From assembly GCA_964352215.1 (NCBI GenBank), contig CAYGRE010000002.1, positions 62,001 through 126,000 of the forward strand: a stretch of DNA of 64,000 bases. The letters are read 5' to 3'. The DNA is from CAWUKT01 sp964352215 (GTDB taxonomy: Bacteria; Bacteroidota; Bacteroidia; J057; JADKCL01). A model generated the notes under the pieces. It saw nothing but the letters and a program-made list of their open reading frames with translations, ran no database searches and was not told where the DNA came from. The translations under genes and the position numbers were made by a program. Position 1 is the stretch's first letter. The number at the start of each line of letters is the position of its first letter. Positions 34,446 through 43,688 of this stretch are shown one piece after another.

Positions 34446-35345
34446 TTACTTGGAAGCATGGGTTTCTTCATGGTCAAATACCGGGCGGTAAATGAAGAAT
34501 CCATTGATCTTGGTACGGTGGCAGAGGTAATAGTCGAGGTCCTGGCCCAATACAATACGTTCGTATTTTCCGGAAGCATGGTTGAGGGCGGGTTCTCCAT
34601 CCACGATGGTAATGATACCAGTATGTGAGACATCGAGACCCGGCTCTTTGCTGGCAAAGGCTATAATGTCACCATCCTTCGCCATCGGATAATAGAGGCT
34701 GCGCTTGTGGAGCGGGTAGTAATAACGTGGAGTCCGGCTGAGAATGGACTCCAACTGCTTCATCTTGTTGGATTCAGCTAAGTCGCCATAAGACTCTCCA
34801 TTTTCAGTGATATAGTTGATCTTTTTCCAAAAGCGACTGCCATTGGCCATCGCAACATTGAAGGCGAGACCGGATCGGCTCAGTTCCTCCATCTGCTGGG
34901 TGAAGTAGTGAATGCGGTACTGCATACCACAATTGTCTCCACCAAAGTATCGGATGCGATTCAGGTTCTTGCCGAAGACTTCGAAGGGATCCTGGTGGGC
35001 AACGACTTGTTCTGCCTGGAATTCATACAGGGTGTTCATCAAAGCCCAAAAGGTCTCGACAAAGGTAACGCAATCAAAGCTTTTGAAATTGACCAGGGTC
35101 TGATCGGAAGGGCAACTCACATTGCCGGCTCCGTAGGGCAGTTTATCAAACTCGGGCAATAGCTTGCGTACAAGTTCTTCGTAATAGAAATAGCCGGATT
35201 CCATCCCTGTCCCAAACAATTGAGAAAACTGCTTATAGGAATCGTCCACGATGAAGAAACCATCGTAGGCTGGTCGGTCACCAGGGTTATTGGCAAAGCC
35301 CGACAGGCATAAAAACACTAGTACGAACAGGGAAAGCCTGCGCAT
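34446..35345 (-). CDS. DUF1460 family N-acetylmuramoyl-L-alanine amidase-like protein
   Basis: 299 residues from the ATG at 35345. Signal peptide 1-18 ('LSLFVLVFLCLSGFA'). The NlpC/P60-related core has 'FDCVTFVE' at 90-97 (catalytic Cys92), 'GDIIAF' at 225-230 and 'DVSHTGII' with His241 as the probable catalytic His, as in DUF1460 amidases. These are periplasmic enzymes that cut the bond between N-acetylmuramate and the stem peptide; a role in muropeptide recycling or remodelling is likely. Two further Cys (around 78 and 139) may form a disulfide. It is flanked by unrelated genes on the same strand with short spacers. Confidence 0.92.
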   Translation of the reverse strand: MRRLSLFVLVFLCLSGFANNPGDRPAYDGFFIVDDSYKQFSQLFGTGMESGYFYYEELVRKLLPEFDKLPYGAGNVSCPSDQTLVNFKSFDCVTFVETFWALMNTLYEFQAEQVVAHQDPFEVFGKNLNRIRYFGGDNCGMQYRIHYFTQQMEELSRSGLAFNVAMANGSRFWKKINYITENGESYGDLAESNKMKQLESILSRTPRYYYPLHKRSLYYPMAKDGDIIAFASKEPGLDVSHTGIITIVDGEPALNHASGKYERIVLGQDLDYYLCHRTKINGFFIYRPVFDHEETHASK

Positions 35346-35471
35346 GTTGAGGTACAATCTTACGTGTGAATGACTACAAAATTTTTCCTATGGAACCAAA
35401 ACTCAATATAGGGAATACTCGCCTTGGGTTCAAGTCCGAAATTACCCTCACAACGAATTTCTTCGATTTAG

Positions 35472-37652
35472 TTACAGGGTAAACCAATAATTTAATTTGA
35501 CTACCAGGGCCCGGTTGCGAATGCTGTATGAATCAGTTAAGTAATTGTCGGTCAGTACAACAAACAGGTCGGACATGGGCTTGAAGCGCCATTGCAACCG
35601 GGCGTTGATATTGAAGTTTTGGGTCTGGGTATTGAACTGTAAAAAAGTCGTAAAAAATACACTCTTGGTAAAGGCAAACTCAAATCGGGGGGAAATCAGG
35701 GTCAGACCAACCGAAGTATCTGGTAGATTGATCTCATTGTGTTCAAATGCGAGGGAGAATATTCCCCAGGGTTGTGCGCGGTAATTGAGTTCTCCCCCTA
35801 CCTGAAAACGATCACCTGTATAGTAGCTCCCCACATTGCCGAAAGCTGAAAAGCTGAACCGCTTGCGGAAGTTGCTGCTGTAGTTCATGCCCGCTTGTTG
35901 CCAACTGTATCCAGTTGAATCTGGCAATTCAGTCGCACCGCTTCGGCTGGGATCAAATGGGTTGCGCAAAAATACATACCAGGACTCAGCGTTGAAGCTC
36001 AATTCGGAACGGTTCTGGAACATGAAGGCGTACCCGGCCCGCGATTGCCGGTCCAGGTTTTGCCAATTCTGGTTGTCCCAAAACCAACTGAAATAGGCCT
36101 CCGGACCATGGCTGATCAATTTTCCCTTCTTGGGATAAAACCGGTACCGGGCAATAGGTTCCAGCCGGAAATATCGGTTGCGAGGAACAAAACCCACTTC
36201 ACCATTGAAGTTTTCGTCTACATACTCGTGATTGTAATCCACCGTCCAGTTTTGAGTCTGGTAGCGGACCCACATCGCATTGGAACTCTTCTGAGTCGAA
36301 TTCTGATCGTCCCAACTCCGCATATAAAATGCTTTTCCCCTCCACTTATTGTCGGGCGTCGCATAGTTAAATTGTAGCCCTCCCACCCGGATATGGTTGT
36401 CATTGGTGAAGCTGCCATCGGTAAAGTCCTGGCGGTTCACGAATATTCCGGTGATATATGAATTGGCCAGGACTTGCTTTTGCAGCACTCCAGCGGTAAA
36501 GTTCTGCGAATTCAAATTGAGGTCGGCTTCTCCTTCGGTCTGCATATTGAGCAGACCGACTCTCCACTTGGGGGAAAGCTTGCCACTGAGGCGGACCCCT
36601 CCGAGAATTGGGACTGCCTGCCCATCAACCAGGCCAACCCGGCGAGAGAAAAAGGGCCGAATCCGTGAAAACCCAAAGCTGGAAAAGAGGTCACTGTTTT
36701 CGATGAAAAATTGGCGGCGCTCCGGGAAAAAGAGGCTGAAACGGCTGAGGTTGGTTACCTGTCGGTCGACTTCAACCTGGGAGAAGTCGGGGTTGATGGT
36801 GAGGTCCAGGTTCAGGGCGGATGTCACCGCAATCTTCGCATCAAGGCCCGCATTCGGACTGACTGTTTCTTCCCCAGTATTCTCATAATCACCTTCAAAA
36901 CGTCCCAGAACATAAGGGATCAGGGAGACATTGGTTCCAGCTTTTGGTGGGGGGCGGTCCCAGTTCATTTGGCCACAGAAAGCCAAGGTGGCGATATTGA
37001 ATACCCTTGGTACTGGGGACCAGGCAGAATTCTCATTGATCTTGAGATTGTTGCGGCTAAAGTTGATTCCCCATTTGTCAATCCCCTCTTTGTAGCGAAG
37101 GGTCTTGAATGGGATTTTCATTTCCACTTCCCAGCGGTCTTCAAACTCTTTGACTTCTACAAACCACCGGTTGTCCCATTGGGTCGAGACGCCGAAGGTG
37201 CCGCCATTTTCAAGGAGTCCTTCCCGCTGAACCCCAAGGGGAGAAACTGCAAAGCTAAAGCCATTGGTCTGATCGAGAAAGGGGTCAAAATAGACGCCAA
37301 AGGCATCGGTCACCGGGTAAGAAAAATCCCGTTTCAGGGATTGAACAATATAATTTCCGGGTTCAGGATCATAGCAAATACCCGCCACGTAGATATTCTG
37401 GTCGTCATAAGCTACCATGGCCTCCGTACGGGTCAGAGCATAGGCAGTGTCGTAAGGAGACTGCTGGAAGAAGTTTCCGGCACGTTCCGCATTTTTCCAG
37501 GTGTCTTCCGTGAGGCTTCCATCGAGTACAATGGGATCCGTAGCCCGCTGGATATTGAGCTGGTATTGCTCTGCCTGTGTTCCCTGTGCATTGGAAAACA
37601 ATGGAAATAGTAGAATCCCGAATAGAAAAAAAAGAATACGTTGATGACCCAT
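35472..37652 (-). CDS. DUF5916 protein with N-terminal CBM9-like domain
   Basis: 726 residues with a signal peptide (1-22). An N-terminal carbohydrate-binding family 9-like domain spans about 30-220 ('DPIVLDGSLTEDTWKNAERA', 'AYDDQNIYVAGICYDPEP', 'FGVYFDPFLDQTNGFSFAVS'). A long beta-strand-rich DUF5916 region runs to the C-terminus, with 'FSLFFPERRQFFIENSDLF' near 305 and alternating aromatic strands that suggest an outer-membrane beta-barrel ending 'VVKLNYWFTL'. Function is not established for the family; a surface glycan-linked or uptake role is plausible. It is divergent from the methyltransferase gene. Confidence 0.92.
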   Translation of the reverse strand: MGHQRILFFLFGILLFPLFSNAQGTQAEQYQLNIQRATDPIVLDGSLTEDTWKNAERAGNFFQQSPYDTAYALTRTEAMVAYDDQNIYVAGICYDPEPGNYIVQSLKRDFSYPVTDAFGVYFDPFLDQTNGFSFAVSPLGVQREGLLENGGTFGVSTQWDNRWFVEVKEFEDRWEVEMKIPFKTLRYKEGIDKWGINFSRNNLKINENSAWSPVPRVFNIATLAFCGQMNWDRPPPKAGTNVSLIPYVLGRFEGDYENTGEETVSPNAGLDAKIAVTSALNLDLTINPDFSQVEVDRQVTNLSRFSLFFPERRQFFIENSDLFSSFGFSRIRPFFSRRVGLVDGQAVPILGGVRLSGKLSPKWRVGLLNMQTEGEADLNLNSQNFTAGVLQKQVLANSYITGIFVNRQDFTDGSFTNDNHIRVGGLQFNYATPDNKWRGKAFYMRSWDDQNSTQKSSNAMWVRYQTQNWTVDYNHEYVDENFNGEVGFVPRNRYFRLEPIARYRFYPKKGKLISHGPEAYFSWFWDNQNWQNLDRQSRAGYAFMFQNRSELSFNAESWYVFLRNPFDPSRSGATELPDSTGYSWQQAGMNYSSNFRKRFSFSAFGNVGSYYTGDRFQVGGELNYRAQPWGIFSLAFEHNEINLPDTSVGLTLISPRFEFAFTKSVFFTTFLQFNTQTQNFNINARLQWRFKPMSDLFVVLTDNYLTDSYSIRNRALVVKLNYWFTL

Positions 37653-37668
37653 ACATTATACGTTGCAA

Positions 37669-37676
37669 CAAATATA
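37669..37676 (-). promoter_or_regulatory. -7 promoter element (TATATTTG) of the DUF5916 gene
   Basis: On the minus strand TATATTTG matches TAnnTTTG exactly, 16 bp upstream of the ATG at 37652. No clear -33 box. Confidence 0.5.
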
Positions 37677-37712
37677 GCAACCATAGTGAAACCTGATTGT
37701 TGCGCTTCGAAA

Positions 37713-38615
37713 ATGATGGTCCTAAATTGCGGCATGATCCAGGCTTCCACCCCCAAGGGGTTCCGTGATTATGAGCTCATCGATTCTGGCAATGGTGCTA
37801 AACTCGAGCGTTTTGGCGATTACGTCTTATGGCGTCCCGAACCCCAGGCAGTATGGAGCCCTCATCTGCCAGAGGCAGAATGGGAAAAACTGGCCCATAC
37901 CCGGTTTCAACCGGATGGCAGTTCGGCTGGTTCGTGGAACCACTTCAAGGAGATGCCGGACCAGTGGTTCATCAACTACCACAGCAAAGGGATGAAACTC
38001 CGCTTCCGCCTCGGCCTGACCCGGTTCAAGCACGTCGGAATATTTCCGGAGCAGGCCTACAATTGGGACTTCATCTACCAGCAATGCAAAGCTCAACCGG
38101 GTGCCTCTGTTCTGAACCTCTTTGCCTATACAGGAGGTGCCAGCCTGGCCGCCAAGGCAGGGAGCGCCGATGTCATCCACTGCGACTCCATCCGGCAGGT
38201 TGTCAACTGGGCCAAGGCCAACATGGAAGCATCCAAACTTGACAATATCCGTTGGCTGGTGGAGGATGCCTTTAAATTCGTGAAGCGGGAAGCCAGCAGA
38301 GGACGCACTTACCAGGGAATTATCCTTGATCCTCCTGCCTGGGGGCATGGCCCCAAAGGAGAGAAATGGAAGCTCGATGACCAGATCAATGAGTTGGTGG
38401 AATATGTTACCAAGATTCTCGCCCCCAAGGATTACTTCCTCGTTTTCAATGCCTATTCACTGGGATATTCTCCTTTAATTCTTGAGAACCTGATCCGTAC
38501 CCACTTACCAAAAGAAAAGATCAGGAACCTGGAAAAGGGGGAATTGTATTTGCCGGACAATTACCAGCGGAATTTACCTGCCGGGATTTATGTGCGGTTG
38601 AGTGACCAATCCTAA
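37713..38615 (+). CDS. RlmI-like class I SAM-dependent RNA methyltransferase
   Basis: About 300 residues from the ATG at 37713; ATG 37734 is an equally possible start, and any start upstream of 37713 would run into the divergent promoter. The SAM-binding motif I is 'VLNLFAYTGGASLAAKAG' (about 130-147), motif II has an acidic residue in 'VIHCDSIRQVVNWAKAN', and the motif IV tetrapeptide region is 'IILDPPAWGHG' (about 200-210). These match the RlmI/RlmK-type 23S rRNA cytosine-5 methyltransferases, though the N-terminal PUA domain of E. coli RlmI is missing. The target base is therefore uncertain. The stop overlaps the stop of the convergent dehydratase gene by 4 bp. Confidence 0.88.
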   Translation: MMVLNCGMIQASTPKGFRDYELIDSGNGAKLERFGDYVLWRPEPQAVWSPHLPEAEWEKLAHTRFQPDGSSAGSWNHFKEMPDQWFINYHSKGMKLRFRLGLTRFKHVGIFPEQAYNWDFIYQQCKAQPGASVLNLFAYTGGASLAAKAGSADVIHCDSIRQVVNWAKANMEASKLDNIRWLVEDAFKFVKREASRGRTYQGIILDPPAWGHGPKGEKWKLDDQINELVEYVTKILAPKDYFLVFNAYSLGYSPLILENLIRTHLPKEKIRNLEKGELYLPDNYQRNLPAGIYVRLSDQS

Positions 38616-39532
38616 GGTCGCAAAAATGCCTCCTGGTCCTGCCACGTCCAGCCAATTCCACCACAGACAATTACCGCAGTTTCGCCCATTGGCCCAGACC
38701 CGCTAATCATTGCCGAGAGGGCCGCACCACAAGCAGGCTCCACCAATACCTGATATCCATCGAAAAATTGCTGACATGCCACTACGGCTTCATTGTCCGT
38801 ACATACATAGCTCCTGATGGAACCAACTTCACGCTGCCAGCGCCAGACTTCCTCCGCAACCTGCTTGGCCCCGAGACTGCTGGCCACGGTTTTGATCTCC
38901 GGAATAGAGGTAAGCATACCTGCATCAAGGCTTGCCCGGAAGGAGGCTGCCCCTTCTGTTTCCGCTGCATAAACGGCCACCGAATCCAGGAGATCATACC
39001 GTTGTAATCCATGCATGATCCCGCAAAGCAATCCCCCTCCCCCCACAGCAACTACAAGATTCTTCGGAAATGAATGGCCCAATGCTTTGAAGTCCCTGAC
39101 CATTTCGTCAATGATAGAAGCATGCCCTTCCCACAAAAGAGGGTCATCAAAAGGGGATACATAAATCGCCTGCTCCTCCACCGCTATTTGCCGGGCCAAT
39201 TGGTCAGCATCATTCCAGGCCTCCCCATGCACCAGCACATCAGCACCCTGGTGTGCAATCAAATCACGCATCCGCTGACGGGTGGTTTTCGGTACCACCA
39301 CCTTCACCTTTCCCCCACGCAAGCGAGCCGCATAAGCCAGGGAAAATCCCGCATTGCCTCCGGAAGATGCAACAAAATGGGTCTTCCCGGAATGGATATG
39401 ATGAGACACCAATGCATCCATGCCCCGAATTTTAAATGATCCTGTGGGCTGATAGCAATCCATCTTGAACCATACGGGGCGGTCCATTGGGGTTCGGGCC
39501 TCGAACAAGGGGGTGTGGGAGTACGTTTTCAT
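38612..39532 (-). CDS. PLP-dependent serine/threonine dehydratase
   Basis: 306 residues of the fold-type II PLP family. The Schiff-base Lys is Lys34 in 'TGSFKIRGMDA'. The substrate-binding 'ASSGGNAG' loop is at 55-62, the phosphate-binding Gly-rich 'VAVGGGGLLCG' near 161-171, and the PLP ring-N Cys/Ser region 'VIVCGGIGWTW' near the end. It converts L-Ser or L-Thr to pyruvate or 2-oxobutyrate plus ammonia. There is no C-terminal ACT regulatory domain, so it is the short catabolic form. It is the last gene of the five-gene operon, 1 bp after the glycosyltransferase fusion; a metabolic link is not obvious. Confidence 0.9.
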   Translation of the reverse strand: MKTYSHTPLFEARTPMDRPVWFKMDCYQPTGSFKIRGMDALVSHHIHSGKTHFVASSGGNAGFSLAYAARLRGGKVKVVVPKTTRQRMRDLIAHQGADVLVHGEAWNDADQLARQIAVEEQAIYVSPFDDPLLWEGHASIIDEMVRDFKALGHSFPKNLVVAVGGGGLLCGIMHGLQRYDLLDSVAVYAAETEGAASFRASLDAGMLTSIPEIKTVASSLGAKQVAEEVWRWQREVGSIRSYVCTDNEAVVACQQFFDGYQVLVEPACGAALSAMISGSGPMGETAVIVCGGIGWTWQDQEAFLRP

Positions 39533-39533
39533 T

Positions 39534-41462
39534 TTACTTTTCCAGGACGTAAATCACTTGACGGAAAAACAATAAAGTACGGAATTCTTTTCTGGCCACA
39601 AGCTTAAGACCAGATTCCTGAAACACCTGCCGCCACCCTTCATCGTCTTTGTTGGTATGGGGGTGCCCGGCAAATTCTAAATTGACCAGGCTATCGGTAA
39701 AATAGGTCAGATACTTCTGGACGGGATTCTTATAGATGTCCTCCATGACGATGATCTTTCCTCCGGAAACCCGGATGGCCTCCCTTAGCACCGCCTCAGG
39801 ATCAGGTATATGATGCAGGACAGTTATCAGCATGGTAACGGGAAAAGCCCCCTCCTCAAAAGGCAACTTTCTACCGTCATAGATGAGGGGCTGTACATCG
39901 TCAAAGAAACTGATGTTCTTCACATCCACTGGTTGTACTTCAAAGCCACGTCCACGCAATTCCCTGCACAAGCCCCCATTCCCGGTCCCAATATCCAATA
40001 CGCGGTCACCTGATTTCAGAAAGGCTGCAATCCGGTCCAGCTTTATGTTCATGCGGGCCGGAATGCTCCTCCTCAAATAGGCTTTCAAAAAAGGCTTTTC
40101 CCTGACCCAGTCTTCCAGTGTCTTTGCTCCGGCATCGAACTGGATTTCAAAGAATAGGTAGATGAACAATACACCATACTCAATCCAGAGCACCCAGGAA
40201 GGCTCCTGGTAATCCGGATTGGTATATGTGAGGTAGGTCAGGGGCAGGAAAACTGACCAGACAACGGGAAAACGATAGCGGCTCAGGGCAGCGAAACCGA
40301 TCAGAGGGGTAATGTACCAGGGGTGAATCACAGGCTGGAGGATTTGGTACACGCTCAATGCAGCCAACATCATCAGAGGCAGGCTACTCCAGCTCTTTTC
40401 TCGCTTGCGGATCGCTAACCCAAGGATCAGTCCCAGGCTGATCCAGGGCAGGATCCGGTTGACCCAGTAGCCTTCCGGTCCGAGTAACCATCGCCCGATG
40501 TAATAGATATTCGCGTTGAATTCAAAGGCCTGGAAATAGAGGCGAATGGATTCTCCGTAGTTGGCGAAATTCTCCAGATCGAAAAGCAGGGCAAACAGTC
40601 CGAGGGTCAGAATTCCCGAGGTCAATCCCAGGAGGATAGCACGTCCCAAACCCAAGCGCCGGATCAGAAAGGGAAAGAAGAGAACTGGTAAGAGTTTTGC
40701 AGTGATGGCCAAAGCAATGGGTATGGCTGCCGCTAAATAGGTCCATTTTCCTGCCCATCGAACCAGTATCCACAAAGCCAGCAAGGAAAAGAAGAACATA
40801 AAACCCTCGAAGTGGACGTTCCCAACGACTTCCAGCATCACCAGCGGATTCAGAGCGTAGACCAGTACCCAATGAAAAGGCTTTTTAAATTGCTTCAGGA
40901 GTTTCCCCATCAGGACAATGGACCCGATTTCCGTCAAGAGGAGGAAGCATTTCATGACGACCACCATTCCCAACAGGCTCTCTCCTGCAATCCAAGCCGC
41001 AAACCGAAAGACCATCTGCAGTGCAGGGGGGTAAACAGTGAAGTACTGCTGAGAATTCAGGTGTGGGTAAACCTCAGCATAAATGGAGTTTGGTCCCTGA
41101 ATGAGTTGGGTCAGTTCCATGGGTGTCTTTTCCAGCAATCCATAGCCATCCATGGCCAGGTGACCGTCCCAGACAAAGCGGTAGAAATCATCTGAGTAAT
41201 TGGGCAAGCTGAATAGCAGGGCGAACCGAAATGCAACCGAAGCATAGCTCAACAAGTTGATCTCCCTCTCCTTCCATTTGGGAGAGTTCAGAAGAAAATA
41301 AAGGACGAAGAGGAAGCCATAAGTAAGAAGGAAAGGAATCTGTTGAGCAGTTCCGAAGGCCCCATCCCAATCTGACCTGCCCTGGAAATACTGAATGAAA
41401 ACCAGCCCTGCCAGAAACAGCAACAATGCCAACCAATGCCTTATTTTAAGGGAGGGGGACAT
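39534..41462 (-). CDS. membrane glycosyltransferase fused to a SAM methyltransferase
   Basis: 642 residues in two parts. Residues 1-430 hold about 11-12 membrane helices with a GT-C/GT87-like layout: the first loop after helix 1-2 contains 'NYSDDFYRFVWDGHLAMDGY' (about 88-107) with paired acidic residues, typical of polyprenyl-phosphate-sugar-dependent transferases. Residues about 450-642 form a class I methyltransferase: motif I 'VLDIGTGNGG' near 488, post-I 'PVDVKNISFFDD', and 'VLHHIPDPEAVLREAIRVSG' near 546. A 'DREKPFLKAY'-like basic linker joins them. No stop or frameshift lies between the parts. It sits in a glycosyltransferase operon, so it probably builds or modifies a lipid-linked or surface glycan. 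Confidence 0.85.
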   Translation of the reverse strand: MSPSLKIRHWLALLLFLAGLVFIQYFQGRSDWDGAFGTAQQIPFLLTYGFLFVLYFLLNSPKWKEREINLLSYASVAFRFALLFSLPNYSDDFYRFVWDGHLAMDGYGLLEKTPMELTQLIQGPNSIYAEVYPHLNSQQYFTVYPPALQMVFRFAAWIAGESLLGMVVVMKCFLLLTEIGSIVLMGKLLKQFKKPFHWVLVYALNPLVMLEVVGNVHFEGFMFFFSLLALWILVRWAGKWTYLAAAIPIALAITAKLLPVLFFPFLIRRLGLGRAILLGLTSGILTLGLFALLFDLENFANYGESIRLYFQAFEFNANIYYIGRWLLGPEGYWVNRILPWISLGLILGLAIRKREKSWSSLPLMMLAALSVYQILQPVIHPWYITPLIGFAALSRYRFPVVWSVFLPLTYLTYTNPDYQEPSWVLWIEYGVLFIYLFFEIQFDAGAKTLEDWVREKPFLKAYLRRSIPARMNIKLDRIAAFLKSGDRVLDIGTGNGGLCRELRGRGFEVQPVDVKNISFFDDVQPLIYDGRKLPFEEGAFPVTMLITVLHHIPDPEAVLREAIRVSGGKIIVMEDIYKNPVQKYLTYFTDSLVNLEFAGHPHTNKDDEGWRQVFQESGLKLVARKEFRTLLFFRQVIYVLEK

Positions 41463-41474
41463 GGCTTAACAAGC

Positions 41475-42968
41475 TCAGGCCCTAACCAGGCCGTGGCGGA
41501 TGGAAAAGTAGAAAATGGTTCCGAAACCCAGCATGAGCAAGGCATGGTAGGGGATCAAAGAATAGTCATGCAGGTATATCCCGAGTCCTATTCCCCCGAT
41601 GAAATAAAGACACAATATTCCCTCCATTACGGTAAGGGGGGTAAGGGTCTTGGTGAGGTACATGGATTTCTCTTTCCAGGTATCCTTAACGTCTTTGATA
41701 TTGAACTTGGGGGTACGGATAAAGGGTGACTTAATGCCCATATACCCCTCCAGGGTGGCAATGGCATTGTGAAGTGAAAGCCCCATAGAGATGGCGAGAA
41801 AGATAGGAAAAGTCCCCATGAACCGGAAGAATTTTCCCGGACCTTTGGCTGTATCGCGGTTGGTCCGCGAAACCCAGAAGAAGAAAATCAGGGCGACTAA
41901 ACTGAGCATGAATACAGAGGCAATGTTGAAGGCATTGCTCAAGACAGGGTCGTCCACCTTGAAGAAGAGCAGGGGTACACTCAGGAGGGCGGTCATGAGG
42001 ATACAAATGAAAAGGAAGCTGTTCAACAGGTGGAAGGTCGCATGGACCTTGGTCCAAAAGGACAACTTGGCTTTGAGCACTTTCCAGAGGTTCTTTTTTG
42101 CGGTTTCAGCAGCCCCTTTCGTCCAGCGAAACTGCTGCGACTTGATGGCGCTCATGGCTGCAGGAAGCTCCGCTGGAGAGCCCAGGCTCTCCTTGAAAAG
42201 GAATCGCCAGCCTTTCAACTGAGCGCGGTAACTCAGGTCCAGGTCTTCGGTCAGGGTGTCTGCCTGCCAGCCACCGGCATCGGAGATGCACTCTTTGCGC
42301 CAGACACCAGCCGTGCCATTGAAATTGATGAAGTGTCCGGCAGAGTTACGACCTTTCTGCTCAACGGAAAAATGTGCATCCAGTGCAAAGGCCTGCAACT
42401 TTGTCAAGATAGAATACTTCTCATTGATGTGTTCCCAGCGGGTCTGAACCACGCCGATCCCGGCATCCTCAAAATAGGGAATCGTCTTTTGCAGGAAATC
42501 AGGATAGGGAACAAAGTCCGCATCGAAAATGGCGATGAATTCGCCTTTGGCAATTTCCAATCCATACTGCAAGGCACCTGCTTTGAAGCCCACGCGCTCA
42601 GGGCGGCGAACCGCCTCGATCATAATGCCCTTGGCTCGCTGCGCTGCAACCAAACGATCAATCAAATCGACCGTCTCATCGTTGGAATCGTCAAGCACCT
42701 GGATTTCCAGCCGGTCTTTGGGGTAATCAAAGGCACAGACGGATTCGATCAGGCGCTCTACCACATACAACTCGTTGTAAACAGGTAATTGCACCGTGAC
42801 CATGGGCCATTCTGATTGATCCACAGGTAAGTCTGGCTCTGTAACCGGAGTAAGGCGAATCTTCTTTTGAAAGCGCAAATAGAGAAATGCGAGATGAACC
42901 TGTATCCCGCTGTAAAGAAAGATAAAGGTCAGTGCGATTACGTATAGTATAAAGAGGAATATTCCCAT
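41475..42968 (-). CDS. processive family 2 glycosyltransferase (cellulose-synthase-like)
   Basis: 497 residues. One N-terminal helix (about 3-28) and about four C-terminal helices flank a cytosolic GT2 domain. Visible motifs are 'VQLPVYNELYVVERLIESV' (about 59-77), 'VLDDSNDET' near 90-98, 'FDADFVP' near 148, 'TLTEDLDLSYRAQLKGW' near 239-255 with the catalytic TED, and 'QQFRWTKG' near 275-282, the Q-x-x-R-W motif of processive enzymes. It transfers sugars from a nucleotide donor and may extrude the polymer. It begins 15 bp after the upstream GT2 gene in a tight operon; donor and product are unknown. Confidence 0.92.
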   Translation of the reverse strand: MGIFLFILYVIALTFIFLYSGIQVHLAFLYLRFQKKIRLTPVTEPDLPVDQSEWPMVTVQLPVYNELYVVERLIESVCAFDYPKDRLEIQVLDDSNDETVDLIDRLVAAQRAKGIMIEAVRRPERVGFKAGALQYGLEIAKGEFIAIFDADFVPYPDFLQKTIPYFEDAGIGVVQTRWEHINEKYSILTKLQAFALDAHFSVEQKGRNSAGHFINFNGTAGVWRKECISDAGGWQADTLTEDLDLSYRAQLKGWRFLFKESLGSPAELPAAMSAIKSQQFRWTKGAAETAKKNLWKVLKAKLSFWTKVHATFHLLNSFLFICILMTALLSVPLLFFKVDDPVLSNAFNIASVFMLSLVALIFFFWVSRTNRDTAKGPGKFFRFMGTFPIFLAISMGLSLHNAIATLEGYMGIKSPFIRTPKFNIKDVKDTWKEKSMYLTKTLTPLTVMEGILCLYFIGGIGLGIYLHDYSLIPYHALLMLGFGTIFYFSIRHGLVRA

Positions 42969-42983
42969 GTCTCTTCAAAGAGC

Positions 42984-43679
42984 CTACAAATATCGAAAAA
43001 TCGTGTAAAGAATCTTATAGCCCGCCATGATTGTCCCCTTTACCGTTCCGGTAATCTTGGAGACGCCTATCCTTTTGCGGTAATGAACAGGGACTTCGGT
43101 GATCTTATATTTCTTCTTAGCAGCCTTCAATTGCATTTCAACCGTCCATCCGTAGGTCTGATCTTTCATCCCAAGTTCCAACAGTTTGTCAAACTTAATG
43201 GCCCGATAAGGCCCAAGATCCGTGTACCTGACCCGGTAAAAAAGGCGCATCAAGGTAGTCGCCAACCAATTCCCAAATACCTGCTGGGGCTGCATGGCTC
43301 CCTTTTCCCGGTTTCCCAGGGAACGGGAACCGATCACCATATCGTAATCAGATTCGATGATCGGGCCTATCACATCTCCCATCTGATCTGGAAAATCTGA
43401 ATAGTCGCCGTCCATGAATACGATGATATCTGGTCGGTCGTCCCCTTGCTTGGCATCCGCATAGGCGATTCCGGCCAGGCAAGCAAAGCCATAGCCTTTT
43501 TGAGATTCACGGATCACAGTTGCTCCGGCAGCTTTTGCATTTTCTTCGGTCTTGTCTGTAGACGAATTGTTGACCACAACAACTTCCTGTACCAAGCCCT
43601 CCGGTATGTCCCCCACCACTTTTCCTATGGATTCTGCCTCATTGAAAGCAGGTATAATGACCAGGATCTTTTTCTGCAT
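42984..43679 (-). CDS. family 2 glycosyltransferase, dolichol-phosphate-mannose-synthase-like
   Basis: 231 residues, a compact GT-A fold: 'VIIPAFNEAESIGKVVGDIP' at about 6-25, 'VVVNNSSTDKTEENAKAAG' at about 34-52, and the donor-site 'FMDGDYSD' near 89-96. There are no obvious membrane helices, unlike longer GtrB-type enzymes. Such enzymes charge polyprenyl phosphate with a hexose, producing the donor used by GT-C transferases. The operon encodes a GT-C-like fusion protein two genes downstream that could use this product (inference). Spacing to the flanking genes is 9 and 15 bp. Confidence 0.92.
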   Translation of the reverse strand: MQKKILVIIPAFNEAESIGKVVGDIPEGLVQEVVVVNNSSTDKTEENAKAAGATVIRESQKGYGFACLAGIAYADAKQGDDRPDIIVFMDGDYSDFPDQMGDVIGPIIESDYDMVIGSRSLGNREKGAMQPQQVFGNWLATTLMRLFYRVRYTDLGPYRAIKFDKLLELGMKDQTYGWTVEMQLKAAKKKYKITEVPVHYRKRIGVSKITGTVKGTIMAGYKILYTIFRYL

Positions 43680-43688
43680 CCGGCGAAT

